From positions 1,860,001 to 1,924,000 of the forward strand of contig NZ_CP081001.1 in NCBI RefSeq assembly GCF_029590555.1: DNA of 64,000 bases, in the 5' to 3' direction. Source of the DNA: Sphingobium sp. V4. Lineage in GTDB: Bacteria; Pseudomonadota; Alphaproteobacteria; Sphingomonadales; Sphingomonadaceae. A program made the translations under genes and the position numbers. Positions 18,325-27,044 of the stretch are shown here, piece after piece. Every line of letters starts with the position of its first letter. Positions within the stretch are counted from its first letter, which is position 1. Below the pieces are notes generated by a model. It was given only the letters and a program-made list of their open reading frames with translations, was not told the DNA's origin and did no database searches.

Positions 18325-20469
18325 GTGATAGCGCGCCTGTTTTGCTGGATGATTGCCGTGACCGGGGCGCTGCTGTCGCCCATGGCGCAGGCCGAGGACG
18401 GCTATGATCTGTGGCTGCGCTATGCGCGCGCGGATCAAGCCCGCAGCGCCGATCTGGCGGCCCATGCGACCGCCATCGTCGCCCCCGGCAACAGCCCGAC
18501 CCTGACCGCCGCCACCGCAGAATTGCAGCGCGGCGTCGCCGGTATGAGCGGCGCGGCGCCCACCCTGTCAGCAATAGTTCAGCAAGGTGCGCTCTGGCTG
18601 GCGACCCCCGCCTCCTCCCCTGCCCTGCCGATCCGGACCGAGGGGCTGGGCAACGAAGGCTATGCGATTCGCTCGACCCAGATGGAGGGCAAGGCCGTCA
18701 CCCTGATCGCTGCGAACAGCGACATCGGCCTGCTCCACGGCGCCTATCACTGGCTGCGGCTGGCGCAGACCGGCGCACGACTCGACGCGATCGACATCCG
18801 CAGCGCGCCCAGAATCGGGCTGCGCCTGCTCAACCATTGGGACAATCTGAATGGCACGGTCGAACGCGGCTATGCCGGCGCATCGATCTGGGACTGGTGG
18901 CGCCTGCCCGACTGGAAGGGGCCGCGCTATACCGACTATGCCCGCGCAAACGCCTCGATCGGCATCAACGGCACCGTCCTCAACAATGTGAATGCCAAGG
19001 CGGACAGCCTGACCGCGCCCTATATCGCCAAGGCGGCGGGGCTGGCCGATGTCTTTCGTCCCTATGGCATCAAGGTCTATCTGTCGGTCAAATGGACCGC
19101 GCCGATGGAACTGGATGGCCTGAAGACCGCCGATCCGCTCGATCCGGCGGTCGCCGCCTGGTGGCAGGCGAAGGCGGACGAAATCTACAGGGCGATCCCC
19201 GATTTCGGCGGCTTTCTGGTGAAGGCCAACAGCGAGGGCCAGCCGGGGCCGCAGGATTATAACCGCACCCATGCCGATGGCGCGAACATGCTGGCGGCGG
19301 CGGTTAAGCCGCATGGCGGCATCGTGATGTGGCGCGCCTTCGTCTATGCCCATGACAATCCCGACGACCGCGCGAAACAGGCATACACCGACTTCAAGCC
19401 GCTCGACGGCCGGTTCGCGGACAATGTGATCGTCCAGGTGAAGAATGGCGCGATCGACTTCCAGCCGCGCGAACCCTTCCATCCGCTGTTCGGCGCGATG
19501 CCGAAAACGCCGCTGATGATGGAGTTCCAGATCACCAAAGAATATCTGGGCCAGTCGACGCACCTCACCTATCTCGGCACCCTGTTCGAGGAGACGCTGG
19601 ACGCGGACACTTATGCCAAGGGCAAGGGATCGACGGTCGCCAAGGTCATCGACGGATCGCTGGATGGCCACGAACTGACCGGGATCGCCGGCGTCGCCAA
19701 TATCGGCGCGGATCGCGACTGGAGCGGGTCGATCTTCAACCAGGCGGACTGGTACGCGTTCGGACGCCTCGCATGGGATACCAGTCTGTCGGCGGAGAGC
19801 ATCGCGAAGGAATGGGCGGAGATGACCTTCTCCCCCGATCCGAAGGTCGTGCAGCCGGTCGTCACGATGATGATGGGATCGCGGGAGGCGGCGGTGGACT
19901 ATATGACCCCGCTCGGCCTCACCCATGTCATGGATACCGGCCATCATTATGGTCCCGGGCCCTGGGTGTCCGATCTGGCGCGGCCAGAATGGAACCCGGT
20001 CTATTATCACAAGGCGGATGCGAACGGCATCGGCTTTGACCGCACGAAGACGGGCAGCGATGCCGTAAGCCAATATGCGCCGCCGGTCGCGAAGATGTGG
20101 GGCAATGTGAAGACCACGCCGGAGCGCGACCTGCTCTGGTTCCACCATCTGTCCTGGGATCATCGCCTGCGATCGGGCGAGACGCTGTGGGATGGTCTCG
20201 TCCATCGCTATGACCGGGGCGTCGCCTATGTCGCCGACATGCAGACGCGATGGGCGGCGCTCAAGCCCCATGTCGATGCGGAGCGTTTCGCGCAGACGCA
20301 GACCTTCCTGACGATCCAGCATCGCGAGGCGCTATGGTGGCGCGACGCCAGCATCGCCTATTTCCAGTCGCTGTCGAAGCGCCCCCTGCCCACCGGATCG
20401 GCCGCGCCCGCCCATGACCTGAACTGGTACAAGGCGCAGCGCTTCCCCTATGCGCCGGGGCATAACTGA
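18325..20469 (+). CDS. GH67 alpha-glucuronidase
   Basis: Releases (4-O-methyl-)glucuronic acid from the non-reducing end of aldouronic acids derived from glucuronoxylan. The 714-residue protein has a leader ending MAQAEDG (about residue 23), so it is probably periplasmic. Catalytic residues expected for GH67 are visible: Glu304 in KANSEGQPGPQDY, Asp378 in GAIDFQPREP and Glu406 in FQITKEYLGQ. The conserved HWDNLNGTVERGYAG and IWDWWRLP segments are present. A frame runs far upstream, but the GTG at 18325 has GGGAGAGG 5 nt before it. It is divergent from the GH3 pair across a LacI-type operator, and lacI follows after 68 bp. Confidence 0.96.
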   Translation: MIARLFCWMIAVTGALLSPMAQAEDGYDLWLRYARADQARSADLAAHATAIVAPGNSPTLTAATAELQRGVAGMSGAAPTLSAIVQQGALWLATPASSPALPIRTEGLGNEGYAIRSTQMEGKAVTLIAANSDIGLLHGAYHWLRLAQTGARLDAIDIRSAPRIGLRLLNHWDNLNGTVERGYAGASIWDWWRLPDWKGPRYTDYARANASIGINGTVLNNVNAKADSLTAPYIAKAAGLADVFRPYGIKVYLSVKWTAPMELDGLKTADPLDPAVAAWWQAKADEIYRAIPDFGGFLVKANSEGQPGPQDYNRTHADGANMLAAAVKPHGGIVMWRAFVYAHDNPDDRAKQAYTDFKPLDGRFADNVIVQVKNGAIDFQPREPFHPLFGAMPKTPLMMEFQITKEYLGQSTHLTYLGTLFEETLDADTYAKGKGSTVAKVIDGSLDGHELTGIAGVANIGADRDWSGSIFNQADWYAFGRLAWDTSLSAESIAKEWAEMTFSPDPKVVQPVVTMMMGSREAAVDYMTPLGLTHVMDTGHHYGPGPWVSDLARPEWNPVYYHKADANGIGFDRTKTGSDAVSQYAPPVAKMWGNVKTTPERDLLWFHHLSWDHRLRSGETLWDGLVHRYDRGVAYVADMQTRWAALKPHVDAERFAQTQTFLTIQHREALWWRDASIAYFQSLSKRPLPTGSAAPAHDLNWYKAQRFPYAPGHN

Positions 20470-20487
20470 TATTTTGCTTCCATCGGC

Positions 20488-20515
20488 TGTTGTCGCTACC
20501 ATTTCGATAACGACA
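20488..20515. promoter_or_regulatory. Possible autoregulatory site upstream of lacI
   Basis: TGTTGTCGCTACCA (20488-20501) matches the locus operator at about 11 of 14 positions. It overlaps an inverted repeat TGTCGCTA-N8/9-TAACGACA. The pair lies 25-50 bp before the TTG start of the LacI-family gene. Weak evidence. Confidence 0.3.
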
Positions 20516-20537
20516 TCACCCCGCAGAAGGGCCGACA

Positions 20538-21611
20538 TTGACCGATACGCGAACCTCCCGCCGCCAGCGCAACGCCCCCACCATCAACGATGTCGCCCGC
20601 CATGCAGGCGTGTCCCCCATGACGGTGTCGCGCGTCATAAATGGCGAGCAGGTGGTGAAGGCCGAAACCCGCGCCAAGGTGGAGGAGGCGATCAAGGCGC
20701 TCAACTATGCGCCCAGCGCCGCCGCGCGCAGCCTGGCGGGGGGGGACGAAACGCGGATCGGCCTGCTCTACAGCAACCCGTCCTCGTCCTACCTCAGCGA
20801 GTTCCTGGTCGGCAGCCTGGACCAGGCGAGCCGCAGCGGCATCGACCTGGTGGTCGAGAAATGGGACGAGCAGACATCGGTCCAGTCGGTGGTCGACCAT
20901 CTGCTGCGTGGGCGGATCGACGGCGTCGTGCTGCCCCCGCCGCTCTGCGACCTGGAGGAGATGGTGGAAGCGCTGGCCGCCGCCGATATTCCCGCCGTGG
21001 CGGTAGCGACCGGCCGCCCACCATCGGATCTGTCCGCCGTCAGCATCGATGACCGCCAGGCCGCCTATGAAATGACCCGGCATCTGATCGCGCTCGGCCA
21101 TGCGCGCATCGGCTTCATCAGGGGCAATCCCAACCAGACCGCCAGCGCGCGCCGCTTCGAGGGCTATGTCGCGGCTTTGCAGGAAGCCGGGCTGGCCATA
21201 GAGGACGAACTGATCGCGCAGGGCTATTTCACCTACCGGTCAGGACTGGACGCGGCCGAGCATATTTTGTCGCTGATCGATCCGCCGACCGCGATCTTCG
21301 CCAGCAACGACGACATGGCCGCCGCGACCGTGGCGATCGCGCACCGCAACGGGCTGGACGTGCCGGGCGACCTCACCGTCTGCGGTTTCGACGACAGCTC
21401 GCTGGCCACGACGATCTGGCCGGAACTGACGACGATCCGCCAGCCGATCAGCGCCATGTCGCGCGCGGCGGTCGAACTGCTGGTGCGGCGGGTGAAGGGC
21501 CGCCGAGGTCAGAAGACTGGCGAGGCCGAGCATCTGGTGCTCGACCATGCGCTCATCCGCCGCCAGTCCGATGCCGCGCCGAGGGTGCGGCCGCGGATGG
21601 GCGGCAGGTAA
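20538..21611 (+). CDS. LacI-family transcriptional repressor, XylR-like
   Basis: Sugar-responsive repressor of 357 residues. The N-terminal LacI helix-turn-helix is at residues 15-36 (INDVARHAGVSPMTVSRVIN), with the hinge helix NYAPSAAARSLAGG. The periplasmic-binding-protein-like effector domain follows from about residue 70 (IGLLYSNPSSSYLSEFLVGSL ... ALGHARIGFIRG ... IFASNDDMAAA). The start is a TTG at 20538 with AGAAGGG about 6 nt upstream. Its place next to GH67, and the three TGGTA.CGCTATCA sites at the receptor, GH3/GH67 and xylX, make it the likely regulator of the whole xylan/xylose locus. The ligand is probably xylose or a xylo-oligosaccharide (inferred). Confidence 0.93.
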   Translation: MTDTRTSRRQRNAPTINDVARHAGVSPMTVSRVINGEQVVKAETRAKVEEAIKALNYAPSAAARSLAGGDETRIGLLYSNPSSSYLSEFLVGSLDQASRSGIDLVVEKWDEQTSVQSVVDHLLRGRIDGVVLPPPLCDLEEMVEALAAADIPAVAVATGRPPSDLSAVSIDDRQAAYEMTRHLIALGHARIGFIRGNPNQTASARRFEGYVAALQEAGLAIEDELIAQGYFTYRSGLDAAEHILSLIDPPTAIFASNDDMAAATVAIAHRNGLDVPGDLTVCGFDDSSLATTIWPELTTIRQPISAMSRAAVELLVRRVKGRRGQKTGEAEHLVLDHALIRRQSDAAPRVRPRMGGR

Positions 21612-21629
21612 TTCCGCCCGTCTTGCGGC

Positions 21630-22946
21630 TTACGCCTCGCCGAACACCCGCCGGAAGATCGTATCGACCTGCCGGAAATGATAATCGAGGTTGAACTTGT
21701 CCTCGATCTCCTGTGCGCTGAGCGCGGCGGCGACATCCTCGTCGGCCTTGAGCAATTCCATCAGCGACAGCTGGCCGTCCGACTCCCAGACCTTCATCGC
21801 GTTGCGCTGGACGTAGCGATAGCTGTCCTCCCGGCTGACGCCCGCCTGGGTCAGCGCCAGCAGCACGCGCTGCGAATGGACGAGGCCGCCCATCTTGTCC
21901 AAATTCTTCATCATCCGCTCAGGGTAGACTAGCAGCTTGTCGATCACGCCGGTCAGACGGCCGAGCGCGAAGTCGAGGGTGATGGTCGCATCGGGACCGA
22001 TGTAGCGCTCGACCGACGAGTGCGAGATATCGCGCTCATGCCACAGCGCCACATTCTCCATCGCGGGCATGGCATAGCTACGCACCATGCGGGCGAGGCC
22101 GGTCAAATTCTCGGTAAGCACCGGGTTGCGCTTGTGCGGCATGGCCGACGACCCCTTCTGGCCGGGCGAGAAATATTCCTCGGCTTCCAGAACCTCGGTG
22201 CGCTGGAGATGGCGGACCTCGACGGCGAGGCGCTCGATCGAGCTGGCGATCACGCCCAGCGTCGCGAAGAACATCGCATGGCGGTCACGCGGGATAACCT
22301 GCGTCGACACCGGCTCGATCGCGAGGCCCAGCTTTTCGGCGACATGTTCCTCGACGCGCGGGTCGATATTGGCGAAGGTGCCGACCGCGCCCGAAATGGC
22401 GCAGGTCGCGACTTCCTCGCGCGCCGCGATCAGGCGCGTCTTGCAGCGGCTGAATTCGGCATAGGCTTCCGCCATCTTGAGGCCGAAGGTGACCGGCTCG
22501 GCATGGATGCCGTGGCTGCGACCGATGGTCGGCGTCAGCTTGTGCTCGAAAGCCCGGCGCTTGATGACCTCCAGCAGCTTGTCGAGGTCGTCGATCAGGA
22601 TGTCGGCGGCGCGGGCCAGCTGCACGGCAAGGCAGGTGTCGAGCACGTCGGAACTGGTCATGCCCTGATGCATGAAGCGCGCTTCGTCGCCCACCTGTTC
22701 GGCCACCCAGGTGAGGAAGGCGATGACGTCGTGCTTGGTGACCGCCTCGATCGCGTCGATCGCGGGCACGTCGATGGCCGGGTTGGTCGCCCACCAGTCC
22801 CACAGCGCCTTGGCGGCGGACGGCGGCACCACGCCCAGTTCGCCCAGCTTCTCTGTGGCGTGCGCCTCGATTTCGAACCAGATTTTGAAGCGGGCTTCCG
22901 GTTCCCAGAGGGCGGTCATTTGCGGGCGGGCGTAACGGGGGACCAT
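21630..22946 (-). CDS. purB: Adenylosuccinate lyase
   Basis: Purine biosynthesis: cleaves adenylosuccinate to AMP and SAICAR to AICAR. The 438-residue protein carries the fumarase/aspartase superfamily signature GSSAMPHKRNP, the catalytic region TSSDVLDTCLAVQL, and GRSHGIHAEPVTFGLK. The ATG at 22946 is chosen for AGGA 7 nt upstream; the open frame reaches 23054. It is convergent with lacI (18 bp apart) and marks a housekeeping insertion inside the carbohydrate locus. Not expected to be part of the xylan regulon. Confidence 0.97.
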   Translation of the reverse strand: MVPRYARPQMTALWEPEARFKIWFEIEAHATEKLGELGVVPPSAAKALWDWWATNPAIDVPAIDAIEAVTKHDVIAFLTWVAEQVGDEARFMHQGMTSSDVLDTCLAVQLARAADILIDDLDKLLEVIKRRAFEHKLTPTIGRSHGIHAEPVTFGLKMAEAYAEFSRCKTRLIAAREEVATCAISGAVGTFANIDPRVEEHVAEKLGLAIEPVSTQVIPRDRHAMFFATLGVIASSIERLAVEVRHLQRTEVLEAEEYFSPGQKGSSAMPHKRNPVLTENLTGLARMVRSYAMPAMENVALWHERDISHSSVERYIGPDATITLDFALGRLTGVIDKLLVYPERMMKNLDKMGGLVHSQRVLLALTQAGVSREDSYRYVQRNAMKVWESDGQLSLMELLKADEDVAAALSAQEIEDKFNLDYHFRQVDTIFRRVFGEA

Positions 22947-23109
22947 GGGCGAATCCTGATTGGCTGGATGGGAGTCGCCGCGCCGACTAGCAGCACCTTC
23001 CGGCGCTAGCAAATCGCGCACGCCCTGCCGTGCGCCCGCACCGTTTCTTCGCAATTAGCCCAAGCAAAAAAGTCGAACCGAGCCATTTCGCAAGATGAAT
23101 GGCGCCAGA

Positions 23110-23123
23110 TGAACGAGCGTTCA
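23110..23123. promoter_or_regulatory. Perfect palindrome in the purB / EF-hand intergenic region
   Basis: TGAACG-AG-CGTTCA, 6-bp arms with a 2-nt centre. The form resembles TetR-type operators. It lies 164 bp upstream of purB and about 100 bp upstream of the EF-hand gene. Confidence 0.3.
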
Positions 23124-23221
23124 GGAACAATAGCAGGGACTCGACTATTATTCCGTAACGAATTCAGGAGTCGGGCATGAATGCTCTGCTTCGCAAGAAG
23201 GTCGCTCAACAGGAGGTCGCA

Positions 23222-23683
23222 ATGATCCGCACATTTTTGTTCACGACGGCTTTGGTCATCGCAGCTCCCGCCATGGCGCAGCAGACGCCGAGTGCCGATC
23301 AGGGCGCCACCCCCAACGCCCCGCAATCGGCGCAGCCGGCAGTGCCCGCAACGCCCGCGCAACCCCAGTCGTCCGCGCCGGCAACCCCAGCCACGCCCGC
23401 CCAGCCCGCGACACCCGCCAATCCGGCCGGCTCGGTCGCGTCGATAGTGGACAGCGAATTCCCGGCCTATGACGCGAACAGCGACGGCCAGCTCGACAAG
23501 TCCGAATTCTCGCGCTGGATGCTCGCGCTCAAGGACCAGGAAATGAAGGCTACGGGCAAGACGCTGCCGGCGGACCAAGTGACGGCCTGGGCCGACGGCG
23601 CCTTTACCAGCGCGGATTCGGACAAGAGCACGACCGTCAGCAAGCCGGAACTGATCAGCTATCTGAGCGGCGGCGCAGCCTGA
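23222..23683 (+). CDS. Secreted EF-hand protein with Pro/Ala-rich linker
   Basis: Protein of 153 residues with a signal peptide (MIRTFLFTTALVIAAPAMAQ). A low-complexity Ala/Pro/Gln/Thr linker spans about 22-75, followed by two EF-hand-like loops: DANSDGQLDKSEF (a good calcium-binding loop) and DSDKSTTVSKPEL (the second, weaker). It is probably a periplasmic calcium-binding protein of unknown role. The start at 23222 has a strong AGGAGG 5 nt upstream; an in-frame ATG at 23177 has none. A strong terminator follows. Confidence 0.85.
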   Translation: MIRTFLFTTALVIAAPAMAQQTPSADQGATPNAPQSAQPAVPATPAQPQSSAPATPATPAQPATPANPAGSVASIVDSEFPAYDANSDGQLDKSEFSRWMLALKDQEMKATGKTLPADQVTAWADGAFTSADSDKSTTVSKPELISYLSGGAA

Positions 23684-23748
23684 CGCACAATGGAATAAAC
23701 CCGCCTGTCACGAAGGGCGGATGAAGAGCCCGAAACGGGTCGCATCAT

Positions 23749-23788
23749 GGGATGGCATGGACCGGACAGGGCCATGCCATCCCTTTTT
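23749..23788 (+). terminator. Intrinsic terminator after the EF-hand gene
   Basis: A 12-bp perfect stem (GGGATGGCATGG, 23749-23760, with 23772-23783), 11-nt loop and T5 tail (23784-23788). Confidence 0.9.
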
Positions 23789-23885
23789 GTGTCGGGATGA
23801 CGCGAAAACCGCCATTCACCGCCCCCGGCACCGGGGCGCAGCGATCATGCGATATTCGCAGATCCCGCGGGTCGTCCGGCGGGAA

Positions 23886-24080
23886 TCAGCCCTTCTTGCG
23901 GGCGTAGAGCAAGGCAGCGACGATCGCGGCGGAACCGATACCGACCGCAGTACCCATCCATACGCCCTTGCCCGCGGACTTGCGTGCGGCGACGGCGAGA
24001 TCGGCCTTTTCATTGGCGGGCGTTGCGGGAGAAGCGGCGTCTGCGCCGGTTGCCGGCGCGCTGTCTTCGGTCTTGCTCAT
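23886..24080 (-). CDS. Small single-pass membrane protein
   Basis: A 64-residue protein with an Ala/Pro/Thr-rich, charged N-terminus and one C-terminal transmembrane segment (VWMGTAVGIGSAAIVAALLYA) ending in RKKG, so the C-terminus probably faces the cytoplasm. AAGGA precedes the ATG. No known function; the composition resembles small hypothetical proteins common in sphingomonads. It diverges from xylX with the xylX operator between them. Confidence 0.65.
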   Translation of the reverse strand: MSKTEDSAPATGADAASPATPANEKADLAVAARKSAGKGVWMGTAVGIGSAAIVAALLYARKKG

Positions 24081-24177
24081 GGTCCTTGTAGCTATGCCCC
24101 AAAGCGGCGCCCCGGAAAAGACCGAAGGCGCGCCGGGCCTACGACTTTCCGCTGACGCGCCTTTTACGCAACACCCC

Positions 24178-24206
24178 TTGACTCCGCGCCCGGTTCCATG
24201 TTGGTA
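24178..24206 (+). promoter_or_regulatory. Candidate promoter of the xyl operon
   Basis: TTGACT (24178-24183), a 17-nt spacer, then TTGGTA (24201-24206) as a poor -10 overlapping the operator at 24202-24215. This arrangement suggests direct occlusion of RNA polymerase by the repressor. Confidence 0.45.
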
Positions 24207-24215
24207 GCGCTATCA
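24202..24215. promoter_or_regulatory. LacI-type operator upstream of xylX
   Basis: TGGTAGCGCTATCA, identical over 14 bp (and into the following AATTT) to the site upstream of the TonB receptor at 5064-5077, 19 kb away. It lies about 30 bp before the xylX start. As I recall, the Caulobacter crescentus xylose operator has closely related half-sites (TAGCGCTACCA). Confidence 0.8.
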
Positions 24216-24245
24216 ATTTACAACCATTCGCTTTAGGAGTTGATG

Positions 24246-25379
24246 ATGCCGGGCGAAGTCTCCCTGCTCGATTGCCTGCCTGCCGACTGGCGCGGCGGCC
24301 TGTTCATCGGCCGCGTCCAGACCGCCGCCGGTCCCAGCCCGATCCTGGTGGCGGACGGAATCGCCCATGACATGAGCCGCGTCGCGCCCACCGTCGCGCA
24401 ACTGGTGGAGGCGCTGCCGCTTTCGCCGGACGCGGGCGAGGCGCTCGGTCCGCTCGAAACGCTGGGCCTGCCGCTGCTCAGCCCGGTCGACCTGCAATGC
24501 GTCAAGGCGTGCGGAGTGACCTTCGCCCTTTCGGCGCTGGAACGCGTGATCGAGGAACGCGCACGCGGTGACGCCAGCGCAGCCGCCGGGATTCGCACCC
24601 GACTGGAGGAACGCGTGGGCGGATCGATCCGCGCGGTCGTGCCGGGCACTCAGGAAGCCGCCGCATTGAAGGCCGCGCTGATCGAGGATGGCCTCTGGTC
24701 GCAATATCTGGAAGTGGCGATCGGTCCCGACGCGGAAGTGTTCACCAAGGCGCCGGTTCTTTCGACCGTGGGCCTGGGCGCGGAGATCGGCATCCGCTCC
24801 GATTCCACCTGGAACAACCCCGAACCCGAAGTGGTGCTGATCGTGAGCGCCAAGGGCGAAGCTGTGGGCGCGACGCTGGGCAATGACGTCAACCTGCGCG
24901 ACTTCGAGGGACGCTCCGCCCTGCTGCTCGGCAAGGCCAAGGACAATAACGCCTCCTGCTCGCTCGGCCCGCTCATCCGCCTGTTCGACGGTGATTTCAC
25001 CATCGACGATGTGCGCAACGCCGAAGTCGGGCTGACCATCGACGGGCCGGAAGGCTATCGCCTGGAAGGCACCAGCAGCATGAACCAGATCAGCCGCGAT
25101 CCGCTGGAACTTGTGCGCCAGACCCTGTCGGAGCATCAATATCCCGACGGCTTCACCCTGTTCCTGGGCACCCTTTTCGCGCCGGTGCAGGATCGGGACG
25201 AGCCGGGCCGCGGCTTCACCCACAAGGTCGGCGACGTGGTGGCGATCTCGACGCCGCGCCTCGGCAAGCTGATCAACACGGTGGTGACGTCGAAGGACGC
25301 CGCGCCATGGACCTGGGGGCTGTCCGCCCTGATGACCAACCTCGCAACGCGCGGCCTCCTGAAAGAGACTGCCGCATGA
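24246..25379 (+). CDS. xylX: 2-keto-3-deoxy-D-xylonate (pentonate) dehydratase, FAH family
   Basis: Predicted to dehydrate 2-keto-3-deoxy-D-xylonate to alpha-ketoglutarate semialdehyde in the Weimberg xylose pathway. The 377-residue protein has the fumarylacetoacetate-hydrolase-like fold with the pattern GLGAEIGIRSDSTWNNPEPEV and LGNDVNLRDFEGRSALLLGKAKDNNASCSLGP typical of the Caulobacter XylX group. AGGAG lies 6 nt before the ATG at 24246; an ATG at 24243 is also possible. It is first in the operon xylX-xylB-xylC-porter-epimerase and is preceded by the LacI-type operator. An arabinonate-pathway homologue is the main alternative. Confidence 0.88.
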   Translation: MPGEVSLLDCLPADWRGGLFIGRVQTAAGPSPILVADGIAHDMSRVAPTVAQLVEALPLSPDAGEALGPLETLGLPLLSPVDLQCVKACGVTFALSALERVIEERARGDASAAAGIRTRLEERVGGSIRAVVPGTQEAAALKAALIEDGLWSQYLEVAIGPDAEVFTKAPVLSTVGLGAEIGIRSDSTWNNPEPEVVLIVSAKGEAVGATLGNDVNLRDFEGRSALLLGKAKDNNASCSLGPLIRLFDGDFTIDDVRNAEVGLTIDGPEGYRLEGTSSMNQISRDPLELVRQTLSEHQYPDGFTLFLGTLFAPVQDRDEPGRGFTHKVGDVVAISTPRLGKLINTVVTSKDAAPWTWGLSALMTNLATRGLLKETAA

Positions 25380-26131
25380 CCGCCATATATCCGAGCCTGA
25401 AGGGCAAGCGCGTCTTCATCAGCGGCGGCGGCAGCGGCATCGGCGAAGGCCTGGTCGAGGCGTTCGTCGGCCAGGGCGCCCATGTCGCCTTCTGCGACAT
25501 CGCCGTGGAGCCGAGCGAGGCTCTGGTCGCGCGCCTTTCCGGCGCGGCCTTCACGCCGATCTTCCACGCGGTCGACCTGCGCGACATCGATGCGGTGCAG
25601 GCGATGATCGGCACGGTCGAACGGCAACTGGGCGGGATCGACATCCTGATCAACAACGCCGCCAATGACGATCGCCACACGATCGAAGACGTGACCCCCG
25701 CCTATTGGGACGAGCGGATGGCGGTCAATCTTCGGCACCTGTTCTTCGCGGCGCAATCCGCGGTTCCGGCGATGAAGCGCGCGGGCGGCGGCGTGATCCT
25801 GAACTTCGGTTCGATCAGCTGGCACCTCGCCCTGCCCGAACTGGCGCTCTACCAGACCGCCAAGGCGGCGATCGAAGGACTGACCCGCAGCCTTGCCCGC
25901 GACCTTGGCCGCGACAATATCCGCGTCAACACCATCATCCCCGGCAATGTGAAAACGCCGCGCCAGGAAAAATGGTACACGCCCGAAGGCGAGGCCGAGA
26001 TCGTCGCGGCGCAGTGCCTCGACGGTCGCATCCTGCCGCAGGATGTCGCCGCTCTGGCGATGTTCCTGGCGTCGGACGACGCCCGCTACTGCACCGCCCA
26101 TGATTATTTCATCGATGCCGGCTGGCGCTGA
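25376..26131 (+). CDS. xylB: SDR-family D-xylose (aldose) dehydrogenase
   Basis: Predicted to oxidise D-xylose to D-xylonolactone with NAD+. The 251-residue short-chain dehydrogenase shows the cofactor motif SGGGSGIGEG (16-25), NNAAN (93-97), active-site Ser near FGSIS (144-148), and Tyr159/Lys163 in YQTAK. The length is close to Caulobacter XylB (about 248). Its ATG overlaps the xylX stop (ATGA), showing translational coupling. Assignment to xylose rather than another sugar rests on the operon and on the operator shared with xylan genes. Confidence 0.87.
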   Translation: MTAIYPSLKGKRVFISGGGSGIGEGLVEAFVGQGAHVAFCDIAVEPSEALVARLSGAAFTPIFHAVDLRDIDAVQAMIGTVERQLGGIDILINNAANDDRHTIEDVTPAYWDERMAVNLRHLFFAAQSAVPAMKRAGGGVILNFGSISWHLALPELALYQTAKAAIEGLTRSLARDLGRDNIRVNTIIPGNVKTPRQEKWYTPEGEAEIVAAQCLDGRILPQDVAALAMFLASDDARYCTAHDYFIDAGWR

Positions 26132-26132
26132 C

Positions 26133-27023
26133 ATGCCGACCGCCGATCCGCAGAGCGTCCTGTCGGTCGGCGCGATGCTGGGCGAAGGGCCGGTCTGGGT
26201 GGCGCGCGACGCCGCCCTCTGGTTCGTCGACATCAAGGGGCACCGCATCCACCGCTACGACCCTGCACTGGACGTCGGGCGAAGCTGGGCGGGGCCGGAA
26301 CAGGTCGGATGGATCCTGCCCACCGCCGACGGACTGTTCGCGGTAGGGCTGCAATCGGGCGTGCATCGCTTCGATCCCGCCCTGGATTTGACGGAGGGGG
26401 GCAGCTTTGCGCTGATCCACGCCCCCGAAGCGCATCTGCCCGGCAATCGCCAGAATGATGCCACCGTCGCGCCGGACGGCGCGCTCTGGTTCGGGACGAT
26501 GGACGATGCGGAGAAGGCCGACAGCGGCTATTTCTACCGCTTCCATGACGGGCGCTGCATCGAAACCGGTCTGCCGGCGGTATCGATCACCAACGGCCCT
26601 GCCCTCTCCCCCGATGGCCGCATACTCTATCACACCGATACGTTGGGCAAGCGCATCTGGCGCACGCAGCTGGCACAGGACGGCACGGTCGGCAACACCA
26701 CCCTGTTCGCCAAGGTCGAGGAAGGCGCCGGCTATCCCGACGGGCCGACGGTCGATGCCGAAGGCTGCCTGTGGACGGGCCTGTTCGGCGGCTGGGCGGT
26801 GCGCCGCTACGATCCGGCGGGCAAGCTGATGCGGGAAATCCGCTTCCCGGTGGCCAATATCACCAAGATCGCCTTCGGCGGCGAAGACCTACGCACCGCC
26901 TATGCGACGACCGCGCGCAAGGGGCTGGACATGACAGCGTTGACAGAACAGCCCCTGGCAGGCGATCTGTTCGCCTTCGACCCCGGCGTCGCCGGGCTGC
27001 CGGGGCATGTCGCGACGATATAA
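26133..27023 (+). CDS. xylC: SMP-30/gluconolactonase family xylonolactonase
   Basis: Predicted to hydrolyse D-xylono-lactone to xylonate, the step after XylB. The 296-residue six-bladed propeller has metal ligands of the SMP-30 family: Glu18 in LGEGPVW, the Asn in NRQNDATVAPDG, and later Asn/Asp in ITNGPALSPDG and DGPTVDAEGCLW. The start at 26133 is 1 bp after the xylB stop. An in-frame ATG at 26118 would overlap xylB. Part of the xyl operon, cotranscribed with the downstream porter. Confidence 0.88.
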   Translation: MPTADPQSVLSVGAMLGEGPVWVARDAALWFVDIKGHRIHRYDPALDVGRSWAGPEQVGWILPTADGLFAVGLQSGVHRFDPALDLTEGGSFALIHAPEAHLPGNRQNDATVAPDGALWFGTMDDAEKADSGYFYRFHDGRCIETGLPAVSITNGPALSPDGRILYHTDTLGKRIWRTQLAQDGTVGNTTLFAKVEEGAGYPDGPTVDAEGCLWTGLFGGWAVRRYDPAGKLMREIRFPVANITKIAFGGEDLRTAYATTARKGLDMTALTEQPLAGDLFAFDPGVAGLPGHVATI

Positions 27024-27044
27024 GAAAGCAGGAAGGAACAGGAT

